In this document: piece after piece, positions 26,927 to 35,485 of the stretch | Numbering within the stretch: position 1 is the stretch's first letter | Layout of the letters: each line of letters opens with the position of its first letter | Position numbers and translations under genes: made by a program | The notes under the pieces: model-generated | Told to the model about the DNA's origin: nothing | Databases searched by the model: none | What the model saw: only the letters and a program-made list of their open reading frames with translations | IMG/VR virus record: IMGVR_UViG_3300032046_000023 | Location: 1-63,380 of that record | Source: a virus | Direction: 5' to 3' (one strand) | DNA: 63,380 bases

Positions 26927-28438
26927 TTAGGTACGGCCCGAAGATTGGATTCGATCCCTAGCCGTGGTCGCCTGAATTCGGTCCCTGGCATTAGCCGATT
27001 GGATACGGGTCCGGCCTATGGCACTATGAATGACCGGCCAAGTCGCCTGGATCATCCCGAGTACGGCGGCGTCGGAAAATTGTCCTTGATATCCTTCGGC
27101 GGCTATAAGCGAATGAGCCTGCGTTAAAACCGGCGAATCGGACGCCTGATCTTGAACGTTCTCTGCGGCAACGAGAAATATTCCGGTTATAGTTATAGTC
27201 GTTTCATCGGATACCTGTTCCTGGACTCCCTCGGCTGGTGCGAGTACATGAATTTGAGTCAGGGCAGGCACATCGGACGTCTGATCCTGGACGCCCTCCG
27301 CCGCCTCCAGGTTAATTCCGCCCACAACTAAAACAGGTTCATCGGATACTTGATCCTGTGCGCCTTCTTGAGCCGCCAGAACATGAGTTTGGGTCAGCGC
27401 CGGTGTATCCGATATTTGTTCCTGGTAATCTTCGGCGGGTACTAAAACATGGACCTGAGTGAGCGCGGGAGAGTCGGATACCTGTTCCTGAGCCCCTTCC
27501 TGGACGGCAAGTGCATGGGCTTGGGTGAGCGCGGGCGTATCGGATACTTGGACTTGTGCGCCTTCATCCGCCGTGAGTATATGGGCCTGTGTCAAAGCCG
27601 GGGAATCGGATACCTGGACTTGTACGTCTTCATCTACGGCTAAGACATGGACTTGGGTCAAGGCGGGGACATCTGAAATCTGTTCTTGAACACCCTCGGC
27701 TGGTGTGAGTATATGGAGTTGGGTTAAAGTCGGGGAGTCGGATAATTCCGTCTGCATCCCTTCTTCGGCGGCAAGAATATGCGCCTGCGTCAATACGGGA
27801 GAATCGCTGGCTTGCTCTTGCACCCCCTCTGCCGAAACTAAGGTATGGACTTGAGTCAATGCCGGGGCATCAGAGCCTTGAGTTTGTACTCCCTCGGCAG
27901 TGACAAGATTATGGACTTGGGTCAGCGCCGGGGTGTCCGCCGCCTGTTCCTGCATCCCCTCCGCCGGAACGAGATCAATGGCGCCGCCCGACTCCACATA
28001 GGCCCGTATCTGATATTGATTATTATTCGTCCCGTCCGGTGTCCCGTAGGGATTCGGCATTGAAGCATGAGATACGGCTTTCCAAGCATGGGAATCTGCC
28101 GCCTGACCGCTTAGATAATAATAAACATCACCGGAATCGGAGTTAAATGCCAACCAATAATAAAGGTCGGCAGTTACCGCCAAACTCAAACCTTGAATAA
28201 CGCACCATCCGGCGTCGACGGCAACCTCTCCGGCATCCAACAGCAATGCGCCCGGACTTCCCGAACTATCCGCATAAACTCCGAGCCGGACGTTCCCATA
28301 GCCGCTTTCTTGGCAATTTACTTCGAGTTTTGTAAGCGTTCCCGTTCCAACAGTATTTTGAAGCCTAAGCCCTTGGTTTACATTCGCGGAAGAACCGGCT
28401 TGGTTGTTATTTGTGAGAACGCCAAAATAGCCGCTCAT
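26927..28438 (-). CDS. virion protein with fourteen 22-residue repeats
   Basis: It encodes 503 residues. Residues 1-155 form a beta domain (GNVRLGVYADSSGSPGALL...YYWLAF) resembling carbohydrate-binding jelly rolls. Residues about 158-465 hold about 14 tandem copies of a 22-residue unit close to AEGVQEQVSDSPALTQVHVL, with the hydrophobic TQxH strand degenerate in copies 10, 12 and 14. The C-terminus has a second repeat, ARDRIQATTARDRIQ. The coding DNA has 66-base periodicity. It may be a long surface or whisker-like protein. Confidence 0.82.
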   Translation of the reverse strand: MSGYFGVLTNNNQAGSSANVNQGLRLQNTVGTGTLTKLEVNCQESGYGNVRLGVYADSSGSPGALLLDAGEVAVDAGWCVIQGLSLAVTADLYYWLAFNSDSGDVYYYLSGQAADSHAWKAVSHASMPNPYGTPDGTNNNQYQIRAYVESGGAIDLVPAEGMQEQAADTPALTQVHNLVTAEGVQTQGSDAPALTQVHTLVSAEGVQEQASDSPVLTQAHILAAEEGMQTELSDSPTLTQLHILTPAEGVQEQISDVPALTQVHVLAVDEDVQVQVSDSPALTQAHILTADEGAQVQVSDTPALTQAHALAVQEGAQEQVSDSPALTQVHVLVPAEDYQEQISDTPALTQTHVLAAQEGAQDQVSDEPVLVVGGINLEAAEGVQDQTSDVPALTQIHVLAPAEGVQEQVSDETTITITGIFLVAAENVQDQASDSPVLTQAHSLIAAEGYQGQFSDAAVLGMIQATWPVIHSAIGRTRIQSANARDRIQATTARDRIQSSGRT

Positions 28439-28453
28439 TCCAAATAAATCCTT

Positions 28454-28852
28454 TTACTCGATCATCCCGTCTTTTGCGATGAGTTGGCAGACGTAAACCC
28501 TATTCGATTCGAGTGCCGCCGTGTTGATCGTCAGCGTCGCCGTCTCGCCGGGATTTACCGGATTCTTTGAGAACGAATATGACCCCACAGGCAGACCGCT
28601 CACTTCGTACACGATCAGTGCATCAAATCCACCGCTCACCGTATTCATCAGCGTGATCGTCCCCGTCTCGCCCTTGTTCAATGTGAGCGTCGCGGGTGTG
28701 AGTGTCACCGCGAAATCGCCGGTCACGTTGACCGTCACCGTGAACTGGTACTGGTGTTCAATCGACGGCTTATGGGCGATGATCCGGGCAAGGGCGAATC
28801 CCAAGCCTACGAACAGCACCGCCGCCAGAATCCAGACCCAAAGTTTCTTCAT
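28454..28852 (-). CDS. membrane-anchored Ig-like protein
   Basis: One N-terminal transmembrane segment (about 5-25, WVWILAAVLFVGLGFALA) is followed by a beta domain with TPATLTLNKGETGTITL and PVNPGETATLTINT, the pattern of bacterial Ig-like repeats. It may be secreted or virion-exposed. Confidence 0.72.
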   Translation of the reverse strand: MKKLWVWILAAVLFVGLGFALARIIAHKPSIEHQYQFTVTVNVTGDFAVTLTPATLTLNKGETGTITLMNTVSGGFDALIVYEVSGLPVGSYSFSKNPVNPGETATLTINTAALESNRVYVCQLIAKDGMIE

Positions 28853-28876
28853 CGTCCCTCTCCTATTCTCGCGTCC

Positions 28877-29263
28877 TTACGCAACGGCTCTGATTTCGAG
28901 TACATCGGTAGCCGGGAAGTTGACCGTATTGCCCGCCGTCAGCGTTTGCAACGTCAATGTCCCGATTAAAAGGATGGTCGTCGTCGCTGAAATCGCAAGA
29001 ACATAATACGTTGCGTCCCCGCTGTGATCGACGGTGATTCCGTTCTGCGCCGCGAGAGTAAGCTTGCGCCCCGAGGTATCTCCGGCGGCAGCCGTGAAAT
29101 CTCCGCCTCCGATTGTAGGCGTCAAGATATGTGTCGCCAGATCATAGGTCGCCGACGCATTCGCATAGGTCGTGGGCGTGTCCTTACAAATGAATAAAAT
29201 TGTGGCCGCCGCAATCGGGCCGAGTTCCAAATCGATGATCGCATCCGGAATAGATTTTGCCAT
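28877..29263 (-). CDS. small structural protein
   Basis: The ATG preceded by GGGGGA (29263) gives 128 residues beginning MAKSIPDAIIDLELGPIAAAT. It is beta-rich with GRKLTLAAQNGITVDHSG. It looks like a virion decoration or neck protein, with no firm family. Confidence 0.68.
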   Translation of the reverse strand: MAKSIPDAIIDLELGPIAAATILFICKDTPTTYANASATYDLATHILTPTIGGGDFTAAAGDTSGRKLTLAAQNGITVDHSGDATYYVLAISATTTILLIGTLTLQTLTAGNTVNFPATDVLEIRAVA

Positions 29264-29461
29264 GTTTAGTTCCCCCAATAGAATTCGGCCCCCATCCCCC
29301 CTTTTGCCGATGGAAGGTGAAGCCGCCTAGACTTGATCGCCTAATGCCTCACAATCGCGCCAGAATCGCTCAGGACGGGCGATCATCGCTTTAACGTCCT
29401 TTGCACGCTTGAAAAATCTCGTAAAATTGCCGCTTTGCTTATAAATGCTTATATATATTAA

Positions 29462-29635
29462 CTATTTGTTCACAGAATCCGTTACCATCTTATTTTTCGT
29501 CGGCGCGTCTACGGCCTTGCCGGCGATTTTCGCCTTTCCTTCCTCGATCATTATTTGGGCAAACCCGTCCGTGGCCGTCATTCTTTGTCCCTTCCGACAA
29601 CAACAGAAGTCCATGATGAATTCGATTTCAATCAT
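29462..29635 (-). CDS. 57-residue hypothetical protein
   Basis: It starts MIEIEFIMDFCCCRKGQRMTA inside the end of the GT4 gene. The triple-Cys CCCRKG is unusual. Downstream, 29279-29461 has no start-bearing gene, though an open frame ending in ARPERFWRDCEALGDQV runs through it. Confidence 0.6.
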   Translation of the reverse strand: MIEIEFIMDFCCCRKGQRMTATDGFAQIMIEEGKAKIAGKAVDAPTKNKMVTDSVNK

Positions 29636-30785
29636 TGCCCTGCCTGCCGAACCTTTCCTCCAACTGTTTAAATATCGGAATCCAATGCTCTTCCCAAATC
29701 TTTTCCCATTCGTATTCCCGGCCCAATTCCAAAGCCTGTACTTTCCTTGCCGTCCATTCCGCGCCTTTCCAATAGGCATAGGCAATCTCCAACTGTTTTA
29801 AAATCTCGCTCGGCCTAGCCTCCAGCCGCCATGCTTGGTTAAACATCCAAAATAAATCATCGAGCGGATCAACATGGATCAACCAGCCGGATGCGCATAG
29901 TTGACGACTTGTAGTATTATCGGTCACGACGGCCGGGACCCCGCACGCCTGAGCCTCTACGGTCGGGATGCCGAACCCTTCGCCCTTGGTGGCTAAACAA
30001 AAAACGTCCATCGCATTATAGATATCGGCCATCCGGTCGGGACTAATTCTTCCGGTATCATACTTGGCCTGATCGGGTACGAGAATATAATCCGAAACTC
30101 CTACTCCTTGGGCGATCTGAGCATAATTGATCGTGCCGCTTATGATCCCCGGCCAATGCGTATGGATATACAGTCTCGCCTCCGGTCGGCGCTCATGGAA
30201 AACTCGAAAAGCTTGCATGAGAGGGAAAAACCCTTTCCGATCATCGGAATAGTTTAGCCCGACCGATCCGATAAGAAAGTTATCGTCGGTCAACCCCCAT
30301 GCGTCTCTCAATACTTTTCGCCTATCCGGTTTAGGATGGAAGGTCGAGGTCGAGATACCGGGGGGGCCGTATAACGGCGTTAATCCCAATTTCTCAAGCT
30401 CCGCCTTTCCGTGTAGGCTCATGGCGATTTGAACGCCCGTCTTGACGGCCACGTTTGCCAATTTCGCAGGGATGGATTGGGCATCGACCGGAATATAAGC
30501 AACCCATTTATCGACGGGAAAAACCGCTTTGCCGTCCAACTGCCAAATATCCCAAAGCGTGAAAATGAGGTCGAAGTCTTCATCTTTGAGCATGAGATTT
30601 ACATGATCAAGGTTGATTCCCTCGACTATCTCGAAGCCTTCCCAATTCGTCCATTGGTGGTCGATATGCCGGGTTGCGACTCGGACGAAGTGACCCATGT
30701 CTCGCAGTTTCCGAATCATATAACGGGTCAGGATTCCATAGCCCGTCTGGGCCAGGGGGGAGACGCTATGCCAGAGGATTCTCAT
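29628..30785 (-). CDS. GT4 family glycosyltransferase B
   Basis: The 385-residue GT-B enzyme has MRILWHSVSPLAQTGYGILT, the SVGLNYSDDRKG region between the lobes, and the donor-site segment GEGFGIPTVEAQACGVPAV with the EX7E glutamates. It is homologous to the gene at 31238-32389, from which it is separated by two microgenes and an 81-codon gene. Confidence 0.93.
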   Translation of the reverse strand: MRILWHSVSPLAQTGYGILTRYMIRKLRDMGHFVRVATRHIDHQWTNWEGFEIVEGINLDHVNLMLKDEDFDLIFTLWDIWQLDGKAVFPVDKWVAYIPVDAQSIPAKLANVAVKTGVQIAMSLHGKAELEKLGLTPLYGPPGISTSTFHPKPDRRKVLRDAWGLTDDNFLIGSVGLNYSDDRKGFFPLMQAFRVFHERRPEARLYIHTHWPGIISGTINYAQIAQGVGVSDYILVPDQAKYDTGRISPDRMADIYNAMDVFCLATKGEGFGIPTVEAQACGVPAVVTDNTTSRQLCASGWLIHVDPLDDLFWMFNQAWRLEARPSEILKQLEIAYAYWKGAEWTARKVQALELGREYEWEKIWEEHWIPIFKQLEERFGRQGND

Positions 30786-30787
30786 GG

Positions 30788-31033
30788 TTAATCATCGACT
30801 ATTTCACAATGTTCCCAATCCAGGTCTTTGACATGTTCTTCGCCGAATTGTTTTGCTATGAACTCTTTTGCCCATTCTAATTTTGCCGCTTCGGAAATCA
30901 TGTCTTCTCCGCGTGGGTGTTTAAATTCAAATCTTTCTTCGACAAGTTTTCCGAGATCATCTTGAAGTTTCACATAATGGCCGCAACATCCCGTATCGCA
31001 TCCGTATAAACCATGATAAACAATGATTTTCAT
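30788..31033 (-). CDS. 81-residue hypothetical protein
   Basis: The sequence MKIIVYHGLYGCDTGCCGHYV is followed by an acidic helix region ending VKDLDWEHCEIVDD. The clustered Cys and His may bind metal. Its ATG overlaps the stop of the 30-residue gene upstream (TAATG). Confidence 0.65.
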   Translation of the reverse strand: MKIIVYHGLYGCDTGCCGHYVKLQDDLGKLVEERFEFKHPRGEDMISEAAKLEWAKEFIAKQFGEEHVKDLDWEHCEIVDD

Positions 31034-31125
31034 TATCGTTTTTTGGATAATTTATATATGATCCAATTGATCCCATAAATTATTTTCACGATTGGAATGA
31101 ATAAAATTTCCAGGAATCTTTGCAT
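31033..31125 (-). CDS. 30-residue hydrophobic microprotein, copy 1
   Basis: It encodes MQRFLEILFIPIVKIIYGIN plus a ten-residue tail ending YKLSKKR. AAGGGA stands at suitable spacing upstream and the stop overlaps the next start. It is paralogous to 31139-31231 at about 17 of 30 positions, including MQR, LIPI-type core and KLSKKR tail. It is probably an amphipathic membrane peptide. Confidence 0.68.
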   Translation of the reverse strand: MQRFLEILFIPIVKIIYGINWIIYKLSKKR

Positions 31126-31138
31126 AGTCATCTTTCCC

Positions 31139-31231
31139 TTATCTCTTTTTTGATAATTTTGATATTAACCAATTATAACCACGCCACAATAAATAGATCG
31201 GAATTAATAGAATTCTTAAAAGTCTTTGCAT
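31139..31231 (-). CDS. 30-residue hydrophobic microprotein, copy 2
   Basis: It encodes MQRLLRILLIPIYLLWRGYN plus a tail ending SKLSKKR. The ribosome site AGGAAG lies inside the 3' end of the GT4 gene upstream. Equal length and conserved ends with copy 1 argue that both are translated. Confidence 0.68.
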   Translation of the reverse strand: MQRLLRILLIPIYLLWRGYNWLISKLSKKR

Positions 31232-31237
31232 GGTTTT

Positions 31238-32389
31238 TTACTTCCTGAGTCTTCTCTCCAGGTTTTCCATTATCGGTATCCAATACTTAGGCCATACCGT
31301 ATCCCAATCGTATTCAAGTACACCCTGCCTAGCCTCGGCTTTCATCTCCGCATAATCCGGCTCGTTCCAGGCCAGCCAAGCCTCCTCGAGTTTCGAGGCT
31401 ATATCAATCGGGCTGGGGTTCGCATACCACGTGCTCGTTATCGTCCCCCATTGCAGATTGTCTTCACCCGCCGGAATAAGCCAACCCGTTTTAACCAACT
31501 CGGGACATGATGTGCAATTCGTCGCTATCACGGGAACGCTGCAAGCTTGGGCTTCCAATATCGGCAAACAGAAACTCTCCCCTTTCGTCGGCAAACAGAA
31601 AATATCAAAAGCATTATAAATCCTTCGCAAATCATCAACCGGAAGTCTGCCTAAAAAGTAATCCATCTGGTTCGGCCAGCCGATCAAGCCGTCCAATTCC
31701 AGCGAGTGAGCGATAAGCGCGTAGTTGTGCCGGGGATATATCCCCCGCTCGTTGGCAAAGGTGCAAATGAAAAGCCGAGCCTCGTTATGTTCGGCATGGA
31801 ACCGCTTGAACGCCTGCATGAGCGGGATGAATCCTTTAACGTCGTCCGGGTAGTTGACCCCCAGCGAACCTATAACGAAATTTTCGGAAGTCCAACCCGT
31901 ATCCGTCCGCAATTCCAACCCGGCACTTTCATCCGGCCTGAAATTATGAGTGTTCAAACCATGCGGAGCATACAGACAATCGTAACCTTCCCGCCGTATC
32001 TGTTCACAACCGAAGGCGGTCATGGCAATTTGGATCCCCGTATTCTTCATTACTTTCTTCATCGCATAGGGCATCTCATTCGTATTCGTCGGGGCATAGG
32101 CAACCCATTTCTTTTTAGGAAACGGGGTTTTGCCCCATAAATCCCACAACTCGCAGAAGGTTATGACATAATCGAAATCTTCATCCTCGATCATCCGATT
32201 GAGGAAATGGAGGTCCGTACCGAGTACGATTTCGAGTCCGTCCGGCGTAACCTCATGCTTTAAATATTCGTGTTTCGTGGCGACTCGAACGAAATGTCCG
32301 GCTTGTTGCAACCGCTTGACGATTTCCTTGGTAACGATTCCATAAGCGGTCCGTACTTCGGGCGATGAACTATACCAGAGGATTCTCAT
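31238..32389 (-). CDS. GT4 family glycosyltransferase A
   Basis: The 383-residue paralogue of the 29628 gene has MRILWYSSSPEVRTAYGIVT, SLGVNYPDDVKGF and GESFCLPILEAQACSVPVI. It would transfer sugar from a nucleotide donor in the cytoplasm. Its last 20 bases before divergence recur just upstream of its own start, a sign that a third copy has been deleted. Confidence 0.93.
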   Translation of the reverse strand: MRILWYSSSPEVRTAYGIVTKEIVKRLQQAGHFVRVATKHEYLKHEVTPDGLEIVLGTDLHFLNRMIEDEDFDYVITFCELWDLWGKTPFPKKKWVAYAPTNTNEMPYAMKKVMKNTGIQIAMTAFGCEQIRREGYDCLYAPHGLNTHNFRPDESAGLELRTDTGWTSENFVIGSLGVNYPDDVKGFIPLMQAFKRFHAEHNEARLFICTFANERGIYPRHNYALIAHSLELDGLIGWPNQMDYFLGRLPVDDLRRIYNAFDIFCLPTKGESFCLPILEAQACSVPVIATNCTSCPELVKTGWLIPAGEDNLQWGTITSTWYANPSPIDIASKLEEAWLAWNEPDYAEMKAEARQGVLEYDWDTVWPKYWIPIMENLERRLRK

Positions 32390-32427
32390 TTCTTTAATCG
32401 CCTTTCCAGGTTTTCCATTATCGGCGG
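32386..32427 (-). pseudogene. 3' remnant of a third GT4 gene
   Basis: The frame reads PPIMENLERRLKK then stop, against WIPIMENLERRLRK at the end of the intact GT4 gene. Twenty bases (32405-32424 versus 31257-31276) are identical. The stop overlaps the next GT4 start as ATGA. This is the scar of a lost tandem copy. Confidence 0.72.
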
Positions 32428-32643
32428 TTAATATGGTTTTCTTGTATGTGGAATAGATATAAAATATCGTATGTCTAATAAGACTTCTAAAATGAGTCGG
32501 AGATTGTCATTCAATATACTTAAATCCTGTACCTGAATTAAACTTGTTGAATTGAGACTGCCAAAAGAACGAAAAGAAGATAAGAGATTTCTCCCATCTC
32601 GCTCTATGCCTTCCGAAGATAAAATATCCTTTTCATATTTCAT
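32428..32643 (-). CDS. 71-residue coiled hypothetical protein
   Basis: A perfect AGGAGG lies five bases before ATG. The protein has a helical segment LSILNDNLRLILEVLLDIRYFI. The final residues (IPHTRKPY) run into the GT4 remnant in the same frame, so its natural C-terminus may have been altered by the deletion. Confidence 0.65.
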   Translation of the reverse strand: MKYEKDILSSEGIERDGRNLLSSFRSFGSLNSTSLIQVQDLSILNDNLRLILEVLLDIRYFISIPHTRKPY

Positions 32644-32674
32644 CCAGACCTCCTGAGATTAGGATAGGAATAGA

Positions 32675-32698
32675 GGGAGCGACCTTTCGGCCGCCCCC
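32675..32698 (-). terminator. hairpin with GAAA loop after capsid genes
   Basis: On the minus strand a 10-bp stem, GGGGGCGGCC with GGTCGCTCCC (two G-U pairs), closes a GAAA tetraloop. The following bases are only moderately T-rich. It probably limits or stabilises transcript 3' of the decoration gene. Confidence 0.6.
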
Positions 32699-32737
32699 TT
32701 CCCCTATTTGCTTAAACAGCCGGTTCACGCCCGCGTA

Positions 32738-33169
32738 TTATGCGGGCAGAGAGGCTTGCTTGTATCTTGCCCTCATCTGGAGTTGAATCAGACCGCCAAT
32801 TCCGGCACTTGTGGAATCGGCAGCGTATAACTTGAACCCAACATACTGATAACCGGCAGAAAGATCCTCACCGCGAACCTGGCAAACCAGAGTATCGGTA
32901 TCACTGGTAGCCGCAGCCGTGAAGTGATCGTGGGCCGCAAGCGAGGCCGAACCGCCTCCGCCCGTGGCCGTAGCTTCATAGGCCGTCAACGTAATAACCA
33001 CCCCGGATGCGACATTGGTAATGTGAGCGATCCCGACCACGAGATCATAGTTTGCCGTATCAACAAAGGCCGCAGAAGAGATCGTGTCGGCCGTTTCCCC
33101 GCCGAGCGATGTAGTCTTGGCCCCGTATGAGGTGCGAACATTATCTGTGAATTTGTGAATGTTTCCCAT
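32738..33169 (-). CDS. probable capsid decoration protein
   Basis: The 143-residue protein starts MGNIHKFTDNVRTSYGAKTTSLGGETADTISS and continues with alternating beta strands. Its place directly after the capsid genes and its lack of enzymatic motifs suggest a head decoration or cement protein. Confidence 0.68.
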   Translation of the reverse strand: MGNIHKFTDNVRTSYGAKTTSLGGETADTISSAAFVDTANYDLVVGIAHITNVASGVVITLTAYEATATGGGGSASLAAHDHFTAAATSDTDTLVCQVRGEDLSAGYQYVGFKLYAADSTSAGIGGLIQLQMRARYKQASLPA

Positions 33170-33187
33170 TCTTTATCTCCCTTAAAC

Positions 33188-34213
33188 TTAGCTCGCCGCC
33201 GTCAGACAGACAAACGAGCTTAACGTATTTGTTCCAAGTTTCGGCGTAACGGGATTGACCATTAAAGGTTGCCCGTCCGTCCTGAGAATCACCCGCCAGA
33301 AGGTCTCATCCGTTAAAAAACCATAACTGCCGGGTACGTCTCTCGACGCCGAGATTTCAATACTTCTATCGGCTATGACATAGTGACTAAAGTCGGCCAG
33401 GATGACATCCCCGGTCGCACCGAGAACGGCGCATTTTTCAGTAGCAATGATCGGCCTGCCGAAACAAGCGAAATCGGCTAAGTTCATAATCCCGGCCGTA
33501 CCGGCAGCCGCAGCGTTGGCAATCCCGTTTAATACCATAGGATTGAACAGCCAAACCGCATTCTGCCAAGAACCGGGAAGTAATCTGCAACCCAAGTTTC
33601 CTATATCTGCAATATCGAAATAGCCTATCGATCTTCTGGCCGTCGAAATCATCGCCCCGGAAGGCATTATCCCCAAAGGTTGGTTGCCGCCCGTGCCCCA
33701 AATGAAGTAGTAATCTTCCTCGAATGCCAACGCCCGACCGAATGAAAGCTTCATAAAGTTACCAAAGTTCTCATAGTCGGCCGTCAGTTCATTCGAAACC
33801 CACATACTACCGATTAATTTATGGGGCGTGAGTTCCAATTCTCCCAATGCGGGTTTAGTAACTCCCGAGGTTTTGCTTGCCGCCTCAGCCGCCCAGGTGA
33901 AAGTGATGCCGCCGAAATAACTTGTGGCCCGCGTTGATTCCACGAGCCTCCGTATTTTCAGCGAATCTCCATTGCACTTGAGGACGATCGCCCTTGGACG
34001 GACTATCGCATTTTCCATCACTACCGATAGAATCTCGTCGGCCCATTCCTCCGGGCAAAGAAAGCCCCCTTGTGCATCATCGCCTATCTCCATATGCCCC
34101 GTAGTCTTCTGTCTAACCAACCGATTATCCGGTACACCCGCGAGACAAGCCAGACGGACATGATGCAGGAATTCCTCAAACGACTTGAATCCGCCTTTTC
34201 TATCTGTTTCCAT
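33188..34213 (-). CDS. second major capsid-like protein (HK97 fold, no delta domain)
   Basis: It has 341 residues. It shares TGHMEIGDDAQGGFL, LELTPHKLIG and GNQPLGIM with the upstream capsid gene, along the whole HK97 core. Unlike its neighbour it has only about 48 residues before the conserved core, so it lacks the about 100-residue helical delta/scaffolding domain. It could form minor capsomers, pentamers or a specialised vertex, or be a non-essential duplicate. Confidence 0.85.
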   Translation of the reverse strand: METDRKGGFKSFEEFLHHVRLACLAGVPDNRLVRQKTTGHMEIGDDAQGGFLCPEEWADEILSVVMENAIVRPRAIVLKCNGDSLKIRRLVESTRATSYFGGITFTWAAEAASKTSGVTKPALGELELTPHKLIGSMWVSNELTADYENFGNFMKLSFGRALAFEEDYYFIWGTGGNQPLGIMPSGAMISTARRSIGYFDIADIGNLGCRLLPGSWQNAVWLFNPMVLNGIANAAAAGTAGIMNLADFACFGRPIIATEKCAVLGATGDVILADFSHYVIADRSIEISASRDVPGSYGFLTDETFWRVILRTDGQPLMVNPVTPKLGTNTLSSFVCLTAAS

Positions 34214-34225
34214 TATCTACCTCAA

Positions 34226-35485
34226 TTAGCTTGTTGCCGCTTCCAAAACCACGAACGGCGAATAGGTATGTGTGCCGGAATGAGCCGTCAGCGTGTTTGC
34301 GGGCCAACATTGACCGGCTACGCGAAGGACAAACCGCCAACAGGTCTCATCAGACGTGAAAGCAACGTGCGTCGAAGCATCGATTGTAATCGGTTGTCTG
34401 TCGCCGATCAGATAATAGCGAAAATCAAAAAAGCCGATATCACCCTGTACTCCCAATTCAGACAACTTTTCCGTGATAAGAACGGGTCGTCCGAAGATCG
34501 TCCAGGTAGGCCCAATCTTTGCATCGGGTTGCCAATTCAGGATTTTTCCGCTTGCAGCCGCAGCATTGCCTGTCCCCATTTGCAGCAATTCGGTCATAGC
34601 CGTCGGGTTAATGACCCAATAGGCATAACCGAGCGAAGACGGAAGCATCCCCTGATACATCTCAGTCAGGTCTTCATAGTAAATGTGGAGCAACGTGTGG
34701 CGGTGAATCGTCTTCAAGCCGGGGCAATTAAGAATCCCCAACGGCTGTCCGCCGCCTACTCCGGCCAGGAACGCATGATCCTCGAACCAACCCCAAGCCG
34801 AACCAAACTGCCGCCGAATCAACGGTTCCAGCGCGACGGCCGAATCCGCAAGTAATTCATTGGACGTATAAGTCAGACCTGCGAGTTTGTGAGGCGTGAG
34901 TTCCATCTGTCCGAAAGTGGCCTTGGAGGGCGTTTTTGTGGCAGCCTCGGCCGTCCAATAAGCAATGACCCCGCCGTAAACCGAAGTGACGTGGCTGGTA
35001 TCGTTGACAAACGGGATCTTGAGCGAATCGCTTATCATGGGCAGGACCGTCGCATAAGGCCGGACGATGGAATTTTCCAGGGCGATCTCATAGAGTTCGG
35101 CTCTATATACTTCAGGCACTAAAAACCCACCCTGGGCGTCGTCCCCGATTTCCATATGGCCCGTTGTCTTTTCAACAGTACCGGGTAGCCAGGTAAGCCG
35201 CTCATCTTTGTAGCCGGGAACCGTCCGCGTTCTGCGAACACTGAGCAGAAATTCTCCACCGCTTTTGAATTCCTTGGCCTTTCTTTCGGCCTCCATAATT
35301 TCAGGTGCAACGCCCAACTGATCTTTGATTCCCTTGATAGCGGTATCGAGCTGTTCTTTGAGCTGGTCTTTAATGTAAGGATCGGCAACGCTTTTGATAA
35401 TGGCAGCTGTTTTAGCTTCCAATGAAGCATCGACTTCCACTGCGACTTTATTTTTAACGAGTTCTTGTAACTCTTTCTCTGTCAT
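34226..35485 (-). CDS. major capsid protein, HK97-like
   Basis: The ATG with a GGAG site at 35485 gives 419 residues. Residues 1-100 are a charged helical delta domain (MTEKELQELVKNKVAVEVDA) expected to be removed by the protease. The HK97 core follows with TGHMEIGDDAQGGFL, LTPHKLAGLTYTSNEL and GQPLGILNCPG. The gene order protease then capsid is canonical. Confidence 0.92.
   Translation of the reverse strand: MTEKELQELVKNKVAVEVDASLEAKTAAIIKSVADPYIKDQLKEQLDTAIKGIKDQLGVAPEIMEAERKAKEFKSGGEFLLSVRRTRTVPGYKDERLTWLPGTVEKTTGHMEIGDDAQGGFLVPEVYRAELYEIALENSIVRPYATVLPMISDSLKIPFVNDTSHVTSVYGGVIAYWTAEAATKTPSKATFGQMELTPHKLAGLTYTSNELLADSAVALEPLIRRQFGSAWGWFEDHAFLAGVGGGQPLGILNCPGLKTIHRHTLLHIYYEDLTEMYQGMLPSSLGYAYWVINPTAMTELLQMGTGNAAAASGKILNWQPDAKIGPTWTIFGRPVLITEKLSELGVQGDIGFFDFRYYLIGDRQPITIDASTHVAFTSDETCWRFVLRVAGQCWPANTLTAHSGTHTYSPFVVLEAATS

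Noticed and set aside
29279-29461. Open frame of about 55 codons ending ARPERFWRDCEALGDQV
   Set aside because: It has no usable start codon until a late ATG and no ribosome site, so it was not called as a gene.
34070-34855. 261-codon plus-strand ORF spanning the two capsid genes
   Set aside because: It overlaps two well-supported capsid genes, starts without a ribosome site, and reads as low-complexity antisense.
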